Made by a program: the position numbers and the translations under genes. 43,202 bases of DNA from the NCBI GenBank assembly GCA_002693775.1, contig NZRP01000049.1, positions 101,566 through 144,767 on the forward strand, in the 5' to 3' direction. Below, one piece after another: positions 1-8,934 of this stretch (its first letter is position 1; each line of letters opens with the position of its first letter). Below the pieces are notes generated by a model, which worked only from the letters and a program-made list of their open reading frames with translations, did no database searches and had not been told where the DNA came from. Source of the stretch: Crocinitomicaceae bacterium. GTDB lineage: Bacteria > Bacteroidota > Bacteroidia > Flavobacteriales_D > Sanyastnellaceae.

Positions 1-804
1 GTAGGTCACCGTTGGGGTATGACTATCGATCTTACTACATGTACTGGATGTAGCGCTTGTGTTACAGCTTGTCACATAGAAAACAACGTTAGTGTTGTAG
101 GTAAGGACGAGGTTCGTCGCCACAGAGATATGCACTGGCTAAGAATTGACCGTTACTATGCTTCTGACTACAGCCTCGAAAAAGGAGCAGAAGAGGGAGT
201 TAATGTAATTTCTAGCTACGGCAAGATGGAGGATCCATCTGAAAACCCACAAACTGTTCATATGCCTATGATGTGTCAGCACTGTAACCACGCTCCTTGT
301 GAGACGGTTTGTCCAGTAGCTGCTACAACTCACAGTAATGAGGGTCTAAACCAAATGACTTACAACCGTTGTATCGGAACACGTTACTGTGCAAACAACT
401 GCCCGTATAAGGTTCGTAGATTCAACTGGTTCAACTACAAGGGGCACGATAAATTCCAAAACTTTAACCCAGCAGCTGATAGCTTGACTCGTCTAGTACT
501 AAACCCAGATGTAACAGTTAGAGCTCGTGGAGTTATGGAAAAGTGTTCTATGTGTGTTCAGAGAATCCAACAAGGAAAACTTGATGCTAAGAAGGCAGGA
601 GAGCCAGTACAGGATGGATCTGTAACAACTGCTTGTGCTGAGTCTTGCCCATCAAATGCAATCACATTTGGAGATCTTAACGATAAGGGGTCTCAGGTAA
701 ACAGCATTTCTGAAAATAACCGTTCTTATCATGCTCTAGAAGAGATTGGTGTTAAGCCAAATATCTACTACATGACTAAAGTAAGAAACGTAGATAGCCA
801 CTAA
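1..804 (+). CDS. actB: Alternative complex III iron-sulfur subunit ActB, C-terminal part (5' truncated by window)
   Basis: The reading frame is open from base 1 (VGHRWGM...), so this is the 3' end of a longer gene; ActB of Bacteroidota is usually about 1000 residues, with a molybdopterin-oxidoreductase-like part before this ferredoxin part. The 267 visible residues hold four cysteine clusters of the NrfC/PsrB type: CTGCSACVTAC, CQHCNHAPCETVCP, CIGTRYCANNCPY and CSMCVQ...CAESCP. The second cysteine of the third group is replaced by threonine, as expected for the [3Fe-4S] cluster that accompanies three [4Fe-4S] clusters in this complex. The subunit passes electrons from menaquinol to cytochrome c on the periplasmic face. 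actC begins 2 bp after the stop, so it lies in the act-cox operon. An internal ATG at 19 is not the real start. Confidence 0.95.
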   Translation, partial: VGHRWGMTIDLTTCTGCSACVTACHIENNVSVVGKDEVRRHRDMHWLRIDRYYASDYSLEKGAEEGVNVISSYGKMEDPSENPQTVHMPMMCQHCNHAPCETVCPVAATTHSNEGLNQMTYNRCIGTRYCANNCPYKVRRFNWFNYKGHDKFQNFNPAADSLTRLVLNPDVTVRARGVMEKCSMCVQRIQQGKLDAKKAGEPVQDGSVTTACAESCPSNAITFGDLNDKGSQVNSISENNRSYHALEEIGVKPNIYYMTKVRNVDSH

Positions 805-806
805 TT

Positions 807-2183
807 ATGCAGAGAGAATCAGCAATAAGAGAACCGTTAATCCTAGGTCATAAGACTTATAAGGATATTACCGATGACGTCGTAGGTCCTATCACTGGTC
901 CTGCTCATATCGGCTGGAAGATTCTAATTACGATTTCATCTATCATCGCTCTATATGGCGTTGGTTGCATTCTTTACCTACTTGGCACTGGTATCGGTGT
1001 TTGGGGATTAAATAAGACTGTTGGGTGGGCATGGGATATCACCAACTTCGTCTGGTGGGTTGGTATTGGTCACGCAGGCACACTGATTTCTGCTGTTCTT
1101 CTGCTTTTCCGTCAGAAGTGGAGAATGGCAATTAACCGTTCTGCAGAGGCAATGACAATATTTGCCGTAATTATGGCGGCGGTATTTCCAGGTATTCACA
1201 TGGGGCGTATTTGGGTTTCTTACTGGGTATTACCTCTACCAAACCAATTTGGGTCACTTTGGGTAAACTTTAATTCACCTCTACTTTGGGATGTATTTGC
1301 AATTTCTACTTACTTCTCAGTATCACTAGTATTCTGGTACATAGGTCTTATTCCTGACTTTGCTACTATTAGAGATAGAGTTGTTAAGCCTCTTCCAAAA
1401 AAGATTTACTCTATCCTAAGTTTTGGATGGAGCGGAAGAGCTAAGCATTGGACAAGATTTGAGGAAGTAAGTTTAGTACTTGCAGGCATCGCAACTCCAC
1501 TTGTATTCTCGGTACACTCTATCGTATCGATGGACTTCGCAACATCTGTTATTCCAGGATGGCACACTACAATCTTCCCTCCATACTTCGTGTCTGGTGC
1601 CGTATTCTCAGGATTTGCCATGGTACAGACGCTTATGCTCATTATGAGAAAGGCGTACAAGCTTGAAGCATATATTCACGTAAAGCACGTAGAGTACATG
1701 AACATCGTAATTATTGTTACGGGTTCAATTGTTGGTGTAGCGTACCTAACAGAGCTATTCATCTCATGGTACTCAGGTGTTGAATACGAGAGCTATGCGT
1801 TCATCAACCGTTTTTCTGGACCTTACAGTGTTGCTTATTGGACTATGATGACTTGTAACGTTATCAGCCCTCAGCTATTCTGGTTTAAAAAGATCCGACG
1901 TTCACTTATTGCAACATTCATTCTATCAATTGTAGTGAATATCGGTATGTGGTTCGAACGTTATGTGATTATCGTTACTTCTCTTCACAGAGACTACTTG
2001 CCATCGAGCTGGGGTGAATTCTACCCTACGGCAATTGATATAGGAATTTTCATCGGTACTATAGGTATCTTCTCTACTCTATTCTTAATGTTTACTAGGT
2101 TCTTCCCAGTACTTGCATTGAATGAATTGAAGACCATCCTAAAGTCAAGCGGTGAGTCATACAAGAATCAATTAGACAAATAA
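807..2183 (+). CDS. actC: Alternative complex III membrane subunit ActC (NrfD/PsrC-like)
   Basis: A 458-residue polytopic membrane protein of the NrfD/PsrC family, the quinol-oxidising membrane anchor of alternative complex III. About ten hydrophobic segments are visible, the first after a soluble N-terminus beginning MQRESAIREPLILG, which is typical of ActC. Conserved-looking stretches include ITNFVWWVGIGHAGTLISA and AVFPGIHMGR, with charged or His residues in membrane segments that probably line the quinol site. The start follows the actB stop by 2 bp and actD follows 7 bp after the stop, so translation is probably coupled. ActF downstream is a paralogous subunit. Identification rests on sequence character and gene order; confidence is high. 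Confidence 0.95.
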   Translation: MQRESAIREPLILGHKTYKDITDDVVGPITGPAHIGWKILITISSIIALYGVGCILYLLGTGIGVWGLNKTVGWAWDITNFVWWVGIGHAGTLISAVLLLFRQKWRMAINRSAEAMTIFAVIMAAVFPGIHMGRIWVSYWVLPLPNQFGSLWVNFNSPLLWDVFAISTYFSVSLVFWYIGLIPDFATIRDRVVKPLPKKIYSILSFGWSGRAKHWTRFEEVSLVLAGIATPLVFSVHSIVSMDFATSVIPGWHTTIFPPYFVSGAVFSGFAMVQTLMLIMRKAYKLEAYIHVKHVEYMNIVIIVTGSIVGVAYLTELFISWYSGVEYESYAFINRFSGPYSVAYWTMMTCNVISPQLFWFKKIRRSLIATFILSIVVNIGMWFERYVIIVTSLHRDYLPSSWGEFYPTAIDIGIFIGTIGIFSTLFLMFTRFFPVLALNELKTILKSSGESYKNQLDK

Positions 2184-2190
2184 TACCATC

Positions 2191-2721
2191 ATGAACAAGG
2201 TATTCCACGTCATGTACGACGACGACGATAAGCTTATGGAAGCTGCTCGTGAATTAGTTGGAAAAGGAGTTCACGTAAACGAAGTTTACTCTCCATTCCC
2301 AATTCACGGAATCGACCCAATAATCGGTGTCAAGAGAACTCGTTTAGCTATCGCATCATTTATGTATGCAATGACGGGAATGTCATTAGCAATTCTAGGG
2401 ATGTGGTACTTTATGATTTCAGATTGGCCCATGAATATTGGAGGTAAGCCAAGCTTTTCTTTATTCGAGAACATTCCATCATTCATTCCAGTAACTTTTG
2501 AATTCTCTGTATTATGCGGAGCACACGGTATGGCAATTACATATTTGCTGCGTAATGGTACTCTCCCAGGTATGCCCGCTTCGAATCCGGATCCTCGAAC
2601 TACAGATGACAAGTTTGTGATGGAGATTACTACTTCTACAAATAGTTTAAACGCTAAGAAGTTGGAGGCTGCTATTAAGAAAACAGCTCTTCTTGAGCTA
2701 AGCATCAAAGACGTGAAGTAA
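2191..2721 (+). CDS. actD: Alternative complex III subunit ActD (DUF3341)
   Basis: A 176-residue protein of the DUF3341 family, the small membrane subunit ActD. A cytoplasmic N-terminal alpha/beta part (KVFHVMYDDDDKLMEAARELVGKGVHV) carries the family feature of a positive turn followed by SPFPIHGID. Two transmembrane helices follow, near residues 54-76 and 98-118. No cofactor-binding motif is visible; the family is structural in the complex. Its stop codon overlaps the actE start by one base (TAATG), so the two are translationally coupled. Confidence 0.93.
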   Translation: MNKVFHVMYDDDDKLMEAARELVGKGVHVNEVYSPFPIHGIDPIIGVKRTRLAIASFMYAMTGMSLAILGMWYFMISDWPMNIGGKPSFSLFENIPSFIPVTFEFSVLCGAHGMAITYLLRNGTLPGMPASNPDPRTTDDKFVMEITTSTNSLNAKKLEAAIKKTALLELSIKDVK

Positions 2722-3365
2722 TGAAGATGCCTAAGATTACACTCCCGGTTGTAGCATTTGCAATATCAATAATTTTTGCATCATGCGTGAACGACCCAAA
2801 TAGTCCAGGACTTGAGTACATGCCTGACATGTACCGTTCACCTGCTATTGAGGCTTACGTTGATTACGGTGAAGACCCGTATTACGTAACTGAAGAGTTT
2901 GCTGCTTCGCAACGTAACACTCCAAGCGCAAATCGTCCAGTTGAAGGAACGATTCCTTTTGTTGGGGATGATAAAGCGTTTGGTCTCCCTTACGCATACC
3001 CAAATACACCTGAAGGCTATGAAGCAGCTGGAGCTGAGTTGACCTCTCCGCTTGAGACTACTCAGCAAAACATTGAGGCTGGGGCATTGCTTTATGGCCA
3101 AATGTGTACACAGTGTCACGGTGCAGAAGGAAAGGGTGATGGAGCCATTGCTAAGAATGGACATATTGTTGGTATACCTGACTATTCAACTAAGCTAAAG
3201 GATCTTCCTGAGGGAAAGATGTACCACACTTTACAGTATGGAAAAGGTCTTATGGGGTCTCATGCGTCTCAGCTTTCTCAGAAAGAGCGCTGGCTTATTA
3301 TTGAGTACATCAAGACTCTTCAGGGTAATGATGTAGAATCTACTGAAACTGAAAATAACAACTGA
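2721..3365 (+). CDS. actE: Alternative complex III monohaem cytochrome c lipoprotein ActE
   Basis: A 214-residue exported cytochrome c. The N-terminus is a lipoprotein signal peptide ending in a lipobox (IIFASC), so the protein is probably tethered to the membrane on the periplasmic side. One haem-binding motif, CTQCHG, occurs near residue 131, and a later methionine in GKGLMGSH is the likely sixth ligand. In alternative complex III, ActE carries electrons toward the oxidase. It sits between actD (1 bp overlap) and actF (2 bp gap). Confidence 0.94.
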   Translation: MKMPKITLPVVAFAISIIFASCVNDPNSPGLEYMPDMYRSPAIEAYVDYGEDPYYVTEEFAASQRNTPSANRPVEGTIPFVGDDKAFGLPYAYPNTPEGYEAAGAELTSPLETTQQNIEAGALLYGQMCTQCHGAEGKGDGAIAKNGHIVGIPDYSTKLKDLPEGKMYHTLQYGKGLMGSHASQLSQKERWLIIEYIKTLQGNDVESTETENNN

Positions 3366-3367
3366 TC

Positions 3368-4606
3368 ATGGAATTCAAATTTGAAGGACGTGCAAAGCTA
3401 CTAACCCAAATCTTAATGGTTGTGGGTCTGATTGCTCTTGTTATAGGGTATTTTACAACTGAAGATCCGGATCCGGAAATTGGACATACAAGATGGTGGG
3501 CGAACCTTCTGGTGAATGGCTTCTTTTATTTCTCTATATCTTTAGCAGCGTTATTCTTCTACGCATTACAATACGCTACGGAATCTGCATGGTCAGTTGT
3601 ACTTAAGCGTTTTTTCGAGGCGATGTGGGGCTTCTTGCCTTACGGGGCTGCCGTAATGGTAATAGTATTAGCAGCTGGTGAATTTGACATACACCACCTA
3701 TACCACTGGATGGACGGATCATTGTATGATGAATTAATTATGGTAGATGGTTCTGAGCAACCAAACCCAAAATACGATGCAATTATTGCTGGTAAGTCTG
3801 CATACTTCAGCGAAGGTTTCTTCTGGGGAAGAACAATTGCTTACTTAGCAACATTCCTTGGGTTTGCTCACTTGTTCCGCAAGTGGTCTCTACAAGAGGA
3901 TGCAGTACCTAGTCTTGATCTACACTACAAGCAATTCCGTAGAAGTGCACTTTTTATTGTGTTCTTCGCAGTGTTCTCATCTACTATGGCTTGGGATTGG
4001 ATCATGAGTATCGATACTCACTGGTTTAGTACACTGTTTGGATGGTACATCTTCTCAGGTATGTGGGTGAGCATGATCATCTTTACTAATGTTTGTATGC
4101 TTTGGCTTAGAACGAAAGGTTACTTCCAAGAAGTTAACGAAAGCCACATGCACGACTTAGGAAAGTGGATGTTTGCAATTGCTATGCTTTGGAGCTATTT
4201 ATTCTTCAGCCAGTTTATGCTGATTTGGTACTCTAACATTCCAGAGGAGGTAACTTACTACGTTAGCAGACTATTCTCTACTGAGTACGGAACTCCATTT
4301 ATTGCAATGTTCTTAATCAACTTCGCTGTTCCTTTCTATGTACTAATTGCAAGAGACGCGAAGCGTAATCCTAAGTTCATACTGCCAGTTGCGTTCCTGA
4401 TTTTTGCAGGGCACTTTGCTGATGTGTACTTAATGGTTATACCTGGAACATTATTTGAGCATCACGATTTTGGTCTATTTGAAGTAGGATTATTCTTAGG
4501 GTTCCTAGGGTTGTTCATTAACAGAACTCTTTCTACTTTATCTAAGGCATCATTAATCCCGAAGAATCATCCGATGCTTCAGGAGTCTAAAGATTTACAC
4601 TACTGA
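3368..4606 (+). CDS. actF: Alternative complex III membrane subunit ActF
   Basis: A 412-residue membrane protein with about ten hydrophobic segments, related to ActC but with its own signature (FEGRAKLLTQILMVVGLIAL at the N-terminus; SALFIVFFAVFSSTMAWDWI in the middle; HFADVYLMVIPGT near the C-terminus). It corresponds to the second quinol:cytochrome c oxidoreductase membrane subunit of Bacteroidota act operons. The start lies 2 bp after actE. A 20 bp gap separates it from coxB, and no terminator or -7 box is seen there, so the oxidase genes are probably on the same transcript. Confidence 0.94.
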   Translation: MEFKFEGRAKLLTQILMVVGLIALVIGYFTTEDPDPEIGHTRWWANLLVNGFFYFSISLAALFFYALQYATESAWSVVLKRFFEAMWGFLPYGAAVMVIVLAAGEFDIHHLYHWMDGSLYDELIMVDGSEQPNPKYDAIIAGKSAYFSEGFFWGRTIAYLATFLGFAHLFRKWSLQEDAVPSLDLHYKQFRRSALFIVFFAVFSSTMAWDWIMSIDTHWFSTLFGWYIFSGMWVSMIIFTNVCMLWLRTKGYFQEVNESHMHDLGKWMFAIAMLWSYLFFSQFMLIWYSNIPEEVTYYVSRLFSTEYGTPFIAMFLINFAVPFYVLIARDAKRNPKFILPVAFLIFAGHFADVYLMVIPGTLFEHHDFGLFEVGLFLGFLGLFINRTLSTLSKASLIPKNHPMLQESKDLHY

Positions 4607-4626
4607 TCTGATAAGGAAGACATTTC

Positions 4627-6066
4627 ATGATAAAACTTCTCATACTTTTAGTCATAGTTGTAGGCGTCATTGCAGTCGCCCAACTAGCGAAGGTTTACCG
4701 CCTTTCAGCAACGCTTCGTGATAAGCGTGAAGAGGATATCTCTGAAGCTGACACAAAACTTCAAGGGTCACTTTTCATTGTATTTATGCTTCTTCTATTT
4801 GGCACAACAATTTGGCAGATTGTACGCTACGGTTACTGCATGCCTCCAGTGGCATCTGAGCATGGGGTCGATTACGATACCCTGATGAAGTTTAACCTGT
4901 ACTTGATTCTTTTTGTGTTCTTCCTAGTAAACGCTCTATTATTCATTTTTGCGAATAAGTACCGTTACGACAAGAACAGAAAGGCATACTTCTTTCCTCA
5001 TGACAATAGACTCGAGCTTATTTGGACGGTAATTCCAGCTATAGTTCTTGCTGTAATCATCATTTACGGTCTTCGTACTTGGATAGATATAACAGGTGAA
5101 GCCTCTGAGGATGCAATCAAAGTTGAACTTTTCTCTAGGCAGTTTGACTGGACAGCTAGATACGCTGGAGATGATGGGGAGTTTGGTGTAACAAACTTCA
5201 ATACTATTACTAATTCTAACCCATTGGGTATTGTAACTGCTGAAGGAATTAAAGAAGTAATTGCAATAAATGATGCCGATATTGCTAAACTAAACGAAGC
5301 TCTTGCTTTTGAAAGAGGACATCTTCTTGATGAGGAGGCTTCAATCATTGCTCTTCTTCATCCAGAGGATCACGGCCACGGCCACGATTCGCATGGTGAC
5401 GATCACGGCGATGACCACGACCACGATTCGCATCGTGATGACCATAGCGACGACCACGGTGAACACCACGAAGATAATCACAGCGATCATCACGAGATGA
5501 CTGCCGAGCATAAGGCTCACCTTGAGCACAGACTTCACGAAGTGAAGGAGATGCTTGCTTCAAATAAGGTTACAATTTTAACTGAAGGATCTTATGCAGC
5601 TAAGGAGGATCAGATTTACAAACTACAACGTCGTAATCAAAGACTAATTGAGCTTGAGTCATTCAACTTCAGTGAAGATTTAAATGCTTGGGATGCTGGT
5701 AAGGACGATAAGCTTATAAAAGGTGAATTTCATCTGCCAGTTGGTCAAGAAGTTGAATTTGTTTTCCGTTCTAGTGACGTAATTCACTCAGCTTACATGC
5801 CACACTTTAGAGCTCAAATGAATACGGTTCCTGGTCTGCCAACAACGTTTAAGTTTACTCCAACAGTTACTACTGATGAGATGAGAGTTCAACAAGGGGA
5901 TCCAGAATTCGATTACATCCTGCTTTGTAACAAAGTATGTGGAGCTCAACACTATCTTATGTGTATGAAAATTGTTGTAGAAACTCCAGAGCAATATGAG
6001 AATTGGCTTTCAGAATTAAAGACATTTCCTAATATTAATACAGGGAATAATTTTGTGATAAATTAA
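4627..6066 (+). CDS. coxB: Cytochrome c oxidase subunit II with His/Asp-rich insertion
   Basis: A 479-residue subunit II of a haem-copper oxidase. Four hydrophobic segments lie near residues 2-18, 48-68, 90-110 and 135-155, followed by the periplasmic CuA domain. The CuA ligands are present: H387 in SDVIHSAY, then C434, C438, H442 and M445 in CNKVCGAQHYLM. Between the first strand of the cupredoxin domain (FSRQFDWTARY) and the CuA core is a long insertion that includes residues 249-289, a tract with 15 His and 13 Asp in 41 residues. Longer Bacteroidota subunit II proteins are known, but this tract looks lineage-specific. It should lie in the periplasm and could bind copper or zinc (inference). 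The gene is 20 bp after actF and 23 bp before coxA. Confidence 0.96.
   Translation: MIKLLILLVIVVGVIAVAQLAKVYRLSATLRDKREEDISEADTKLQGSLFIVFMLLLFGTTIWQIVRYGYCMPPVASEHGVDYDTLMKFNLYLILFVFFLVNALLFIFANKYRYDKNRKAYFFPHDNRLELIWTVIPAIVLAVIIIYGLRTWIDITGEASEDAIKVELFSRQFDWTARYAGDDGEFGVTNFNTITNSNPLGIVTAEGIKEVIAINDADIAKLNEALAFERGHLLDEEASIIALLHPEDHGHGHDSHGDDHGDDHDHDSHRDDHSDDHGEHHEDNHSDHHEMTAEHKAHLEHRLHEVKEMLASNKVTILTEGSYAAKEDQIYKLQRRNQRLIELESFNFSEDLNAWDAGKDDKLIKGEFHLPVGQEVEFVFRSSDVIHSAYMPHFRAQMNTVPGLPTTFKFTPTVTTDEMRVQQGDPEFDYILLCNKVCGAQHYLMCMKIVVETPEQYENWLSELKTFPNINTGNNFVIN
5383..5460 (+). repeat. Tandem 39 bp duplication encoding a 13-residue His/Asp unit in coxB
   Basis: Two adjacent 39 bp units (5383-5421 and 5422-5460) begin with the identical 12 bases CACGATTCGCAT and encode HDSHGDDHGDDHD and HDSHRDDHSDDHG. 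The second differs mostly by third-position changes plus G-to-R and G-to-S substitutions. This is seen directly in the sequence and suggests that the metal-binding-like tract grew by unit duplication. Confidence 0.85.
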
Positions 6067-6089
6067 ATGAATATAAATTTATTAGATTA

Positions 6090-7844
6090 ATGGGAGGAAA
6101 CAAACATCATACAGAGAGCTTCATTTCGAAGTACATCTTCTCACAAGATCATAAGATGATCTCTAAGCAATTCCTAATGACTGCTGTGTTTATGGGAGTG
6201 TTAGCAGTATTTCTCTCAGTATTGTTTAGATTACAGCTTGGGTGGCCAGATGAAGAATTTGCTATAATTGAAACTTTTCTAGGGAAGTGGGGTGAGAACG
6301 GGAAACTTGATACAAATGCCTATTTGTCACTGGTTACAATTCATGGTACCATCATGGTATTCTTTGTATTGACAGGTGGTCTTTCAGGGACTTTCTCTAA
6401 CCTACTTATTCCACTTCAAATTGGAGCTAGAGATATGGCTTCAGGATTCCTAAACATGCTTAGTTACTGGTTCTTCCTAGTTTCGAGCATCATTATGGTC
6501 TTCTCTTTATTTGTTGAAAATGGAGCTGCTGCAGGAGGTTGGACCATTTACCCTCCATTAAGTGCTCTGCCTCAGGCAATGCCTGGTTCTGGCATGGGTA
6601 TGACTCTTTGGTTAATCTCAATGACACTATTTGTTGTTTCGTCTCTTCTTGGAGGCCTTAACTACATCGTAACTATTATCAACCTTAGAACGAAGGGTAT
6701 GAAGATGTCAAGATTACCTCTTACAATTTGGGCATTCTTTGTAACAGCTATTCTAGGTGTGCTTTCTTTCCCAGTTCTTGTATCAGCAGTTGTTCTTCTT
6801 ATGATGGATAGGCTAATGGGAACGGCGTTCTACTTGAGTGATATTTGCGTTAAAGGTGAGGTGTTAGACGTAACGGGAGGTTCACCCATTTTATTTCAAC
6901 ACTTATTCTGGTTCTTAGGTCACCCTGAGGTATATATCGTACTTCTACCAGCTCTTGGTATAAGTTCTGAGGTAATTGCAACCAATTCTCGTAAGCCTAT
7001 CTTTGGATATAAGGCTATGGTTGGGTCACTTGTTGCAATTGGATTCCTTTCATTTATTGTTTGGGGACACCATATGTTTGTGACAGGAATGAACCCATTC
7101 ATTGGGTCAGTATTCGTGTTCACTACACTTCTAATTGCTATCCCCTCTGCAGTTAAGGCGTTTAACTATGTTACTACTCTTTGGAAGGGTAATATTAGAT
7201 TCACTCCAGCGATGCTATTCAGCATAGGTCTTGTAAGCACTTTTGTTACTGGTGGTCTTACAGGTATTATTCTTGCTGACTCCGCATTAGACATATCTGT
7301 TCATGATACTTATTTTGTTGTTGGACACTTCCACATTGTCATGGGGCTGTCTGCAATCTTTGGAATGATGGCAGGCGTTTATCACTGGTACCCAAAGATG
7401 TTTGGAACGATGATGAACACTAGGCTTGGTTATGCTCACTTTTGGCTAACTCTAGTTTGTGGATACGGAGTGTTTTTCCCAATGCACTTTGTCGGTCTTG
7501 CTGGCGCACCTAGACGTTATTACGATCACTCAAAATTTGCTTTATTAGAAGGTGTAACTGACCTGCAACTTATCATTTCAGTATTTGCTATTATTGGATC
7601 TTTAGCACAGATCTTGTTTTTGTTCAACTTCTTTTACAACATCTTTAGAGGCCAAAAGGCAACTGAGAACCCTTGGAAAGCGAACACACTTGAGTGGACT
7701 ACTCCAGTAGAGCATATTCACGGAAACTGGAAGGGGGCTCTTCCTGAAGTTCACCGTTGGGCATACGACTACAGTAACCCTGACCATGAAGAGGACTTCG
7801 TTTTACAAACGACACCTCTTAAAAAAGGAGAGCACGCACATTAA
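6090..7844 (+). CDS. coxA: Cytochrome c oxidase subunit I
   Basis: A 584-residue haem-copper oxidase subunit I with about twelve hydrophobic segments. The metal ligands can be followed: H85 (low-spin haem) in IHGTIMVF, H278 with E280 and Y282 in GHPEVYI (CuB, proton-channel Glu, cross-linked Tyr), H327 and H328 (CuB), and H413 and H415 in VGHFHIVMG (haem a3 and haem a). The Glu in GHPEVY and the Asp in IGARDMASG point to an A1-type enzyme with D and K channels. It follows coxB by 23 bp and is the last gene before a strong terminator. Subunits III and IV are not in this cluster and are presumably elsewhere. Confidence 0.97.
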   Translation: MGGNKHHTESFISKYIFSQDHKMISKQFLMTAVFMGVLAVFLSVLFRLQLGWPDEEFAIIETFLGKWGENGKLDTNAYLSLVTIHGTIMVFFVLTGGLSGTFSNLLIPLQIGARDMASGFLNMLSYWFFLVSSIIMVFSLFVENGAAAGGWTIYPPLSALPQAMPGSGMGMTLWLISMTLFVVSSLLGGLNYIVTIINLRTKGMKMSRLPLTIWAFFVTAILGVLSFPVLVSAVVLLMMDRLMGTAFYLSDICVKGEVLDVTGGSPILFQHLFWFLGHPEVYIVLLPALGISSEVIATNSRKPIFGYKAMVGSLVAIGFLSFIVWGHHMFVTGMNPFIGSVFVFTTLLIAIPSAVKAFNYVTTLWKGNIRFTPAMLFSIGLVSTFVTGGLTGIILADSALDISVHDTYFVVGHFHIVMGLSAIFGMMAGVYHWYPKMFGTMMNTRLGYAHFWLTLVCGYGVFFPMHFVGLAGAPRRYYDHSKFALLEGVTDLQLIISVFAIIGSLAQILFLFNFFYNIFRGQKATENPWKANTLEWTTPVEHIHGNWKGALPEVHRWAYDYSNPDHEEDFVLQTTPLKKGEHAH

Positions 7845-7847
7845 AAT

Positions 7848-7881
7848 AAAGCCCCTCGGTATTGCCGAGGGGCTTTTCTTT
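7848..7881 (+). terminator. Rho-independent terminator of the act-cox operon
   Basis: Begins 3 bp after the coxA stop. A 10 bp GC-rich stem (AGCCCCTCGG at 7850-7859 with CCGAGGGGCT at 7865-7874) has a 5-base loop and is extended by A:T pairs, followed by a T-rich tract (TTTTCTTTTT). It is the clearest terminator in the window. Confidence 0.93.
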
Positions 7882-7887
7882 TTAGGT

Positions 7888-7895
7888 TAAATTGG
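7888..7895 (+). promoter_or_regulatory. Putative -7 box of ruvB, 4 nt before the ATG
   Basis: TAAATTGG differs in one position from the Bacteroidota -7 consensus TAnnTTTG and is separated from the ruvB ATG by exactly 4 nt (TACA). It lies just after the act-cox terminator, where a new promoter is needed. No convincing -33 element is seen. The spacing matches that at other gene starts in this window, which is the main support. Confidence 0.5.
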
Positions 7896-7899
7896 TACA

Positions 7900-8931
7900 A
7901 TGGAATTACGCGATCAATTCAATATGAGAGATGAAGCTTCACAGAAGGCAGATGGTGATATAGATCGCGTATTAAGGCCGTCTAGGTTTGATGACTTTAC
8001 AGGTCAAAGAGCTGCGATGGATAACCTTCAAATATTTGTCGAGGCAGCCAAGCAAAGAGAAGAGGCATTAGACCACGTGTTGCTCCATGGCCCCCCAGGG
8101 CTAGGCAAGACAACTCTAGCAAACATTGTTGCTAATGAGATGGATGTTCAAATTAGAACAACCTCTGGACCTGTGCTCGATAAACCAGGAGACCTTGCAG
8201 GTCTTCTTACTAGCTTAGAGGAGAATGATATCTTATTTATTGATGAGATTCATAGATTAAGTTCCGTGGTGGAAGAGTATCTGTATAGTGCAATGGAAGA
8301 TTATAGGATTGATCTTGTTATTGATACTGGACCTAATGCTAGAACAGTCCAAATCGATCTTAACCCATTTACCTTAATTGGTGCTACTACCAGATCAGGA
8401 TTGTTGACGTCGCCGCTAAGGGCGAGGTTTGGCATAAACCTTAGACTGCAGTATTACGATGCTAAGACTCTCACAGATATAGTTGAGAGGTCAGCGGGGA
8501 TTTTAGACATTCCAAACGATGCTAAGGCGGCTTATGAAATTGCTTCAAGAAGTAGGGGGACGCCTAGGATTGCTAATTCGCTTTTAAGGAGGGTAAGGGA
8601 CTTTGCTCAGATTAAAGGTGATGGAATAATTACGCCTGAGCTAACTGAGTATGCATTGGATGCACTTCAGGTAGATAAGCGTGGGCTTGATGAAATGGAT
8701 AATAGGATATTGAGAGCTCTTATTGAGAAGTTTGGTGGTGGGCCAGTTGGGATGACAACTCTTGCAACTGCTATTGGAGAAAATGCTGGGACTTTAGAGG
8801 AGGTTTATGAGCCGTTTTTGATTCAAGAGGGGCTACTTGTGAGGACGCCACGAGGAAGGCAGGCTACACCGGCTGCATATGAGCATTTGGGTTTAAAACC
8901 TAGTGCAGTTTCTGGAAAATTATTTAAGTAA
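7900..8931 (+). CDS. ruvB: Holliday junction branch migration helicase RuvB
   Basis: A 343-residue AAA+ ATPase of normal family length. The Walker A motif GPPGLGKT is at residues 64-71, Walker [11 protein letters not shown] follows, and the sensor region [18 protein letters not shown] and the C-terminal winged-helix segment [17 protein letters not shown] are all present. RuvB hexamers drive branch migration of Holliday junctions together with RuvA, encoded about 19 kb away at 27487. queG begins 3 bp after the stop, so the two are co-transcribed. The start codon is supported by a -7-like box 4 nt upstream. Confidence 0.98.
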   Translation: MELRDQFNMRDEASQKADGDIDRVLRPSRFDDFTGQRAAMDNLQIFVEAAKQREEALDHVLLHGPPGLGKTTLANIVANEMDVQIRTTSGPVLDKPGDLAGLLTSLEENDILFIDEIHRLSSVVEEYLYSAMEDYRIDLVIDTGPNARTVQIDLNPFTLIGATTRSGLLTSPLRARFGINLRLQYYDAKTLTDIVERSAGILDIPNDAKAAYEIASRSRGTPRIANSLLRRVRDFAQIKGDGIITPELTEYALDALQVDKRGLDEMDNRILRALIEKFGGGPVGMTTLATAIGENAGTLEEVYEPFLIQEGLLVRTPRGRQATPAAYEHLGLKPSAVSGKLFK

Positions 8932-8934
8932 TCG

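Noticed and set aside
5303-5563. Open frames on both strands over the coxB His-rich tract
   Set aside because: They arise from the repetitive CAC/GAT codons; their proteins are low-complexity and coxB explains the DNA.
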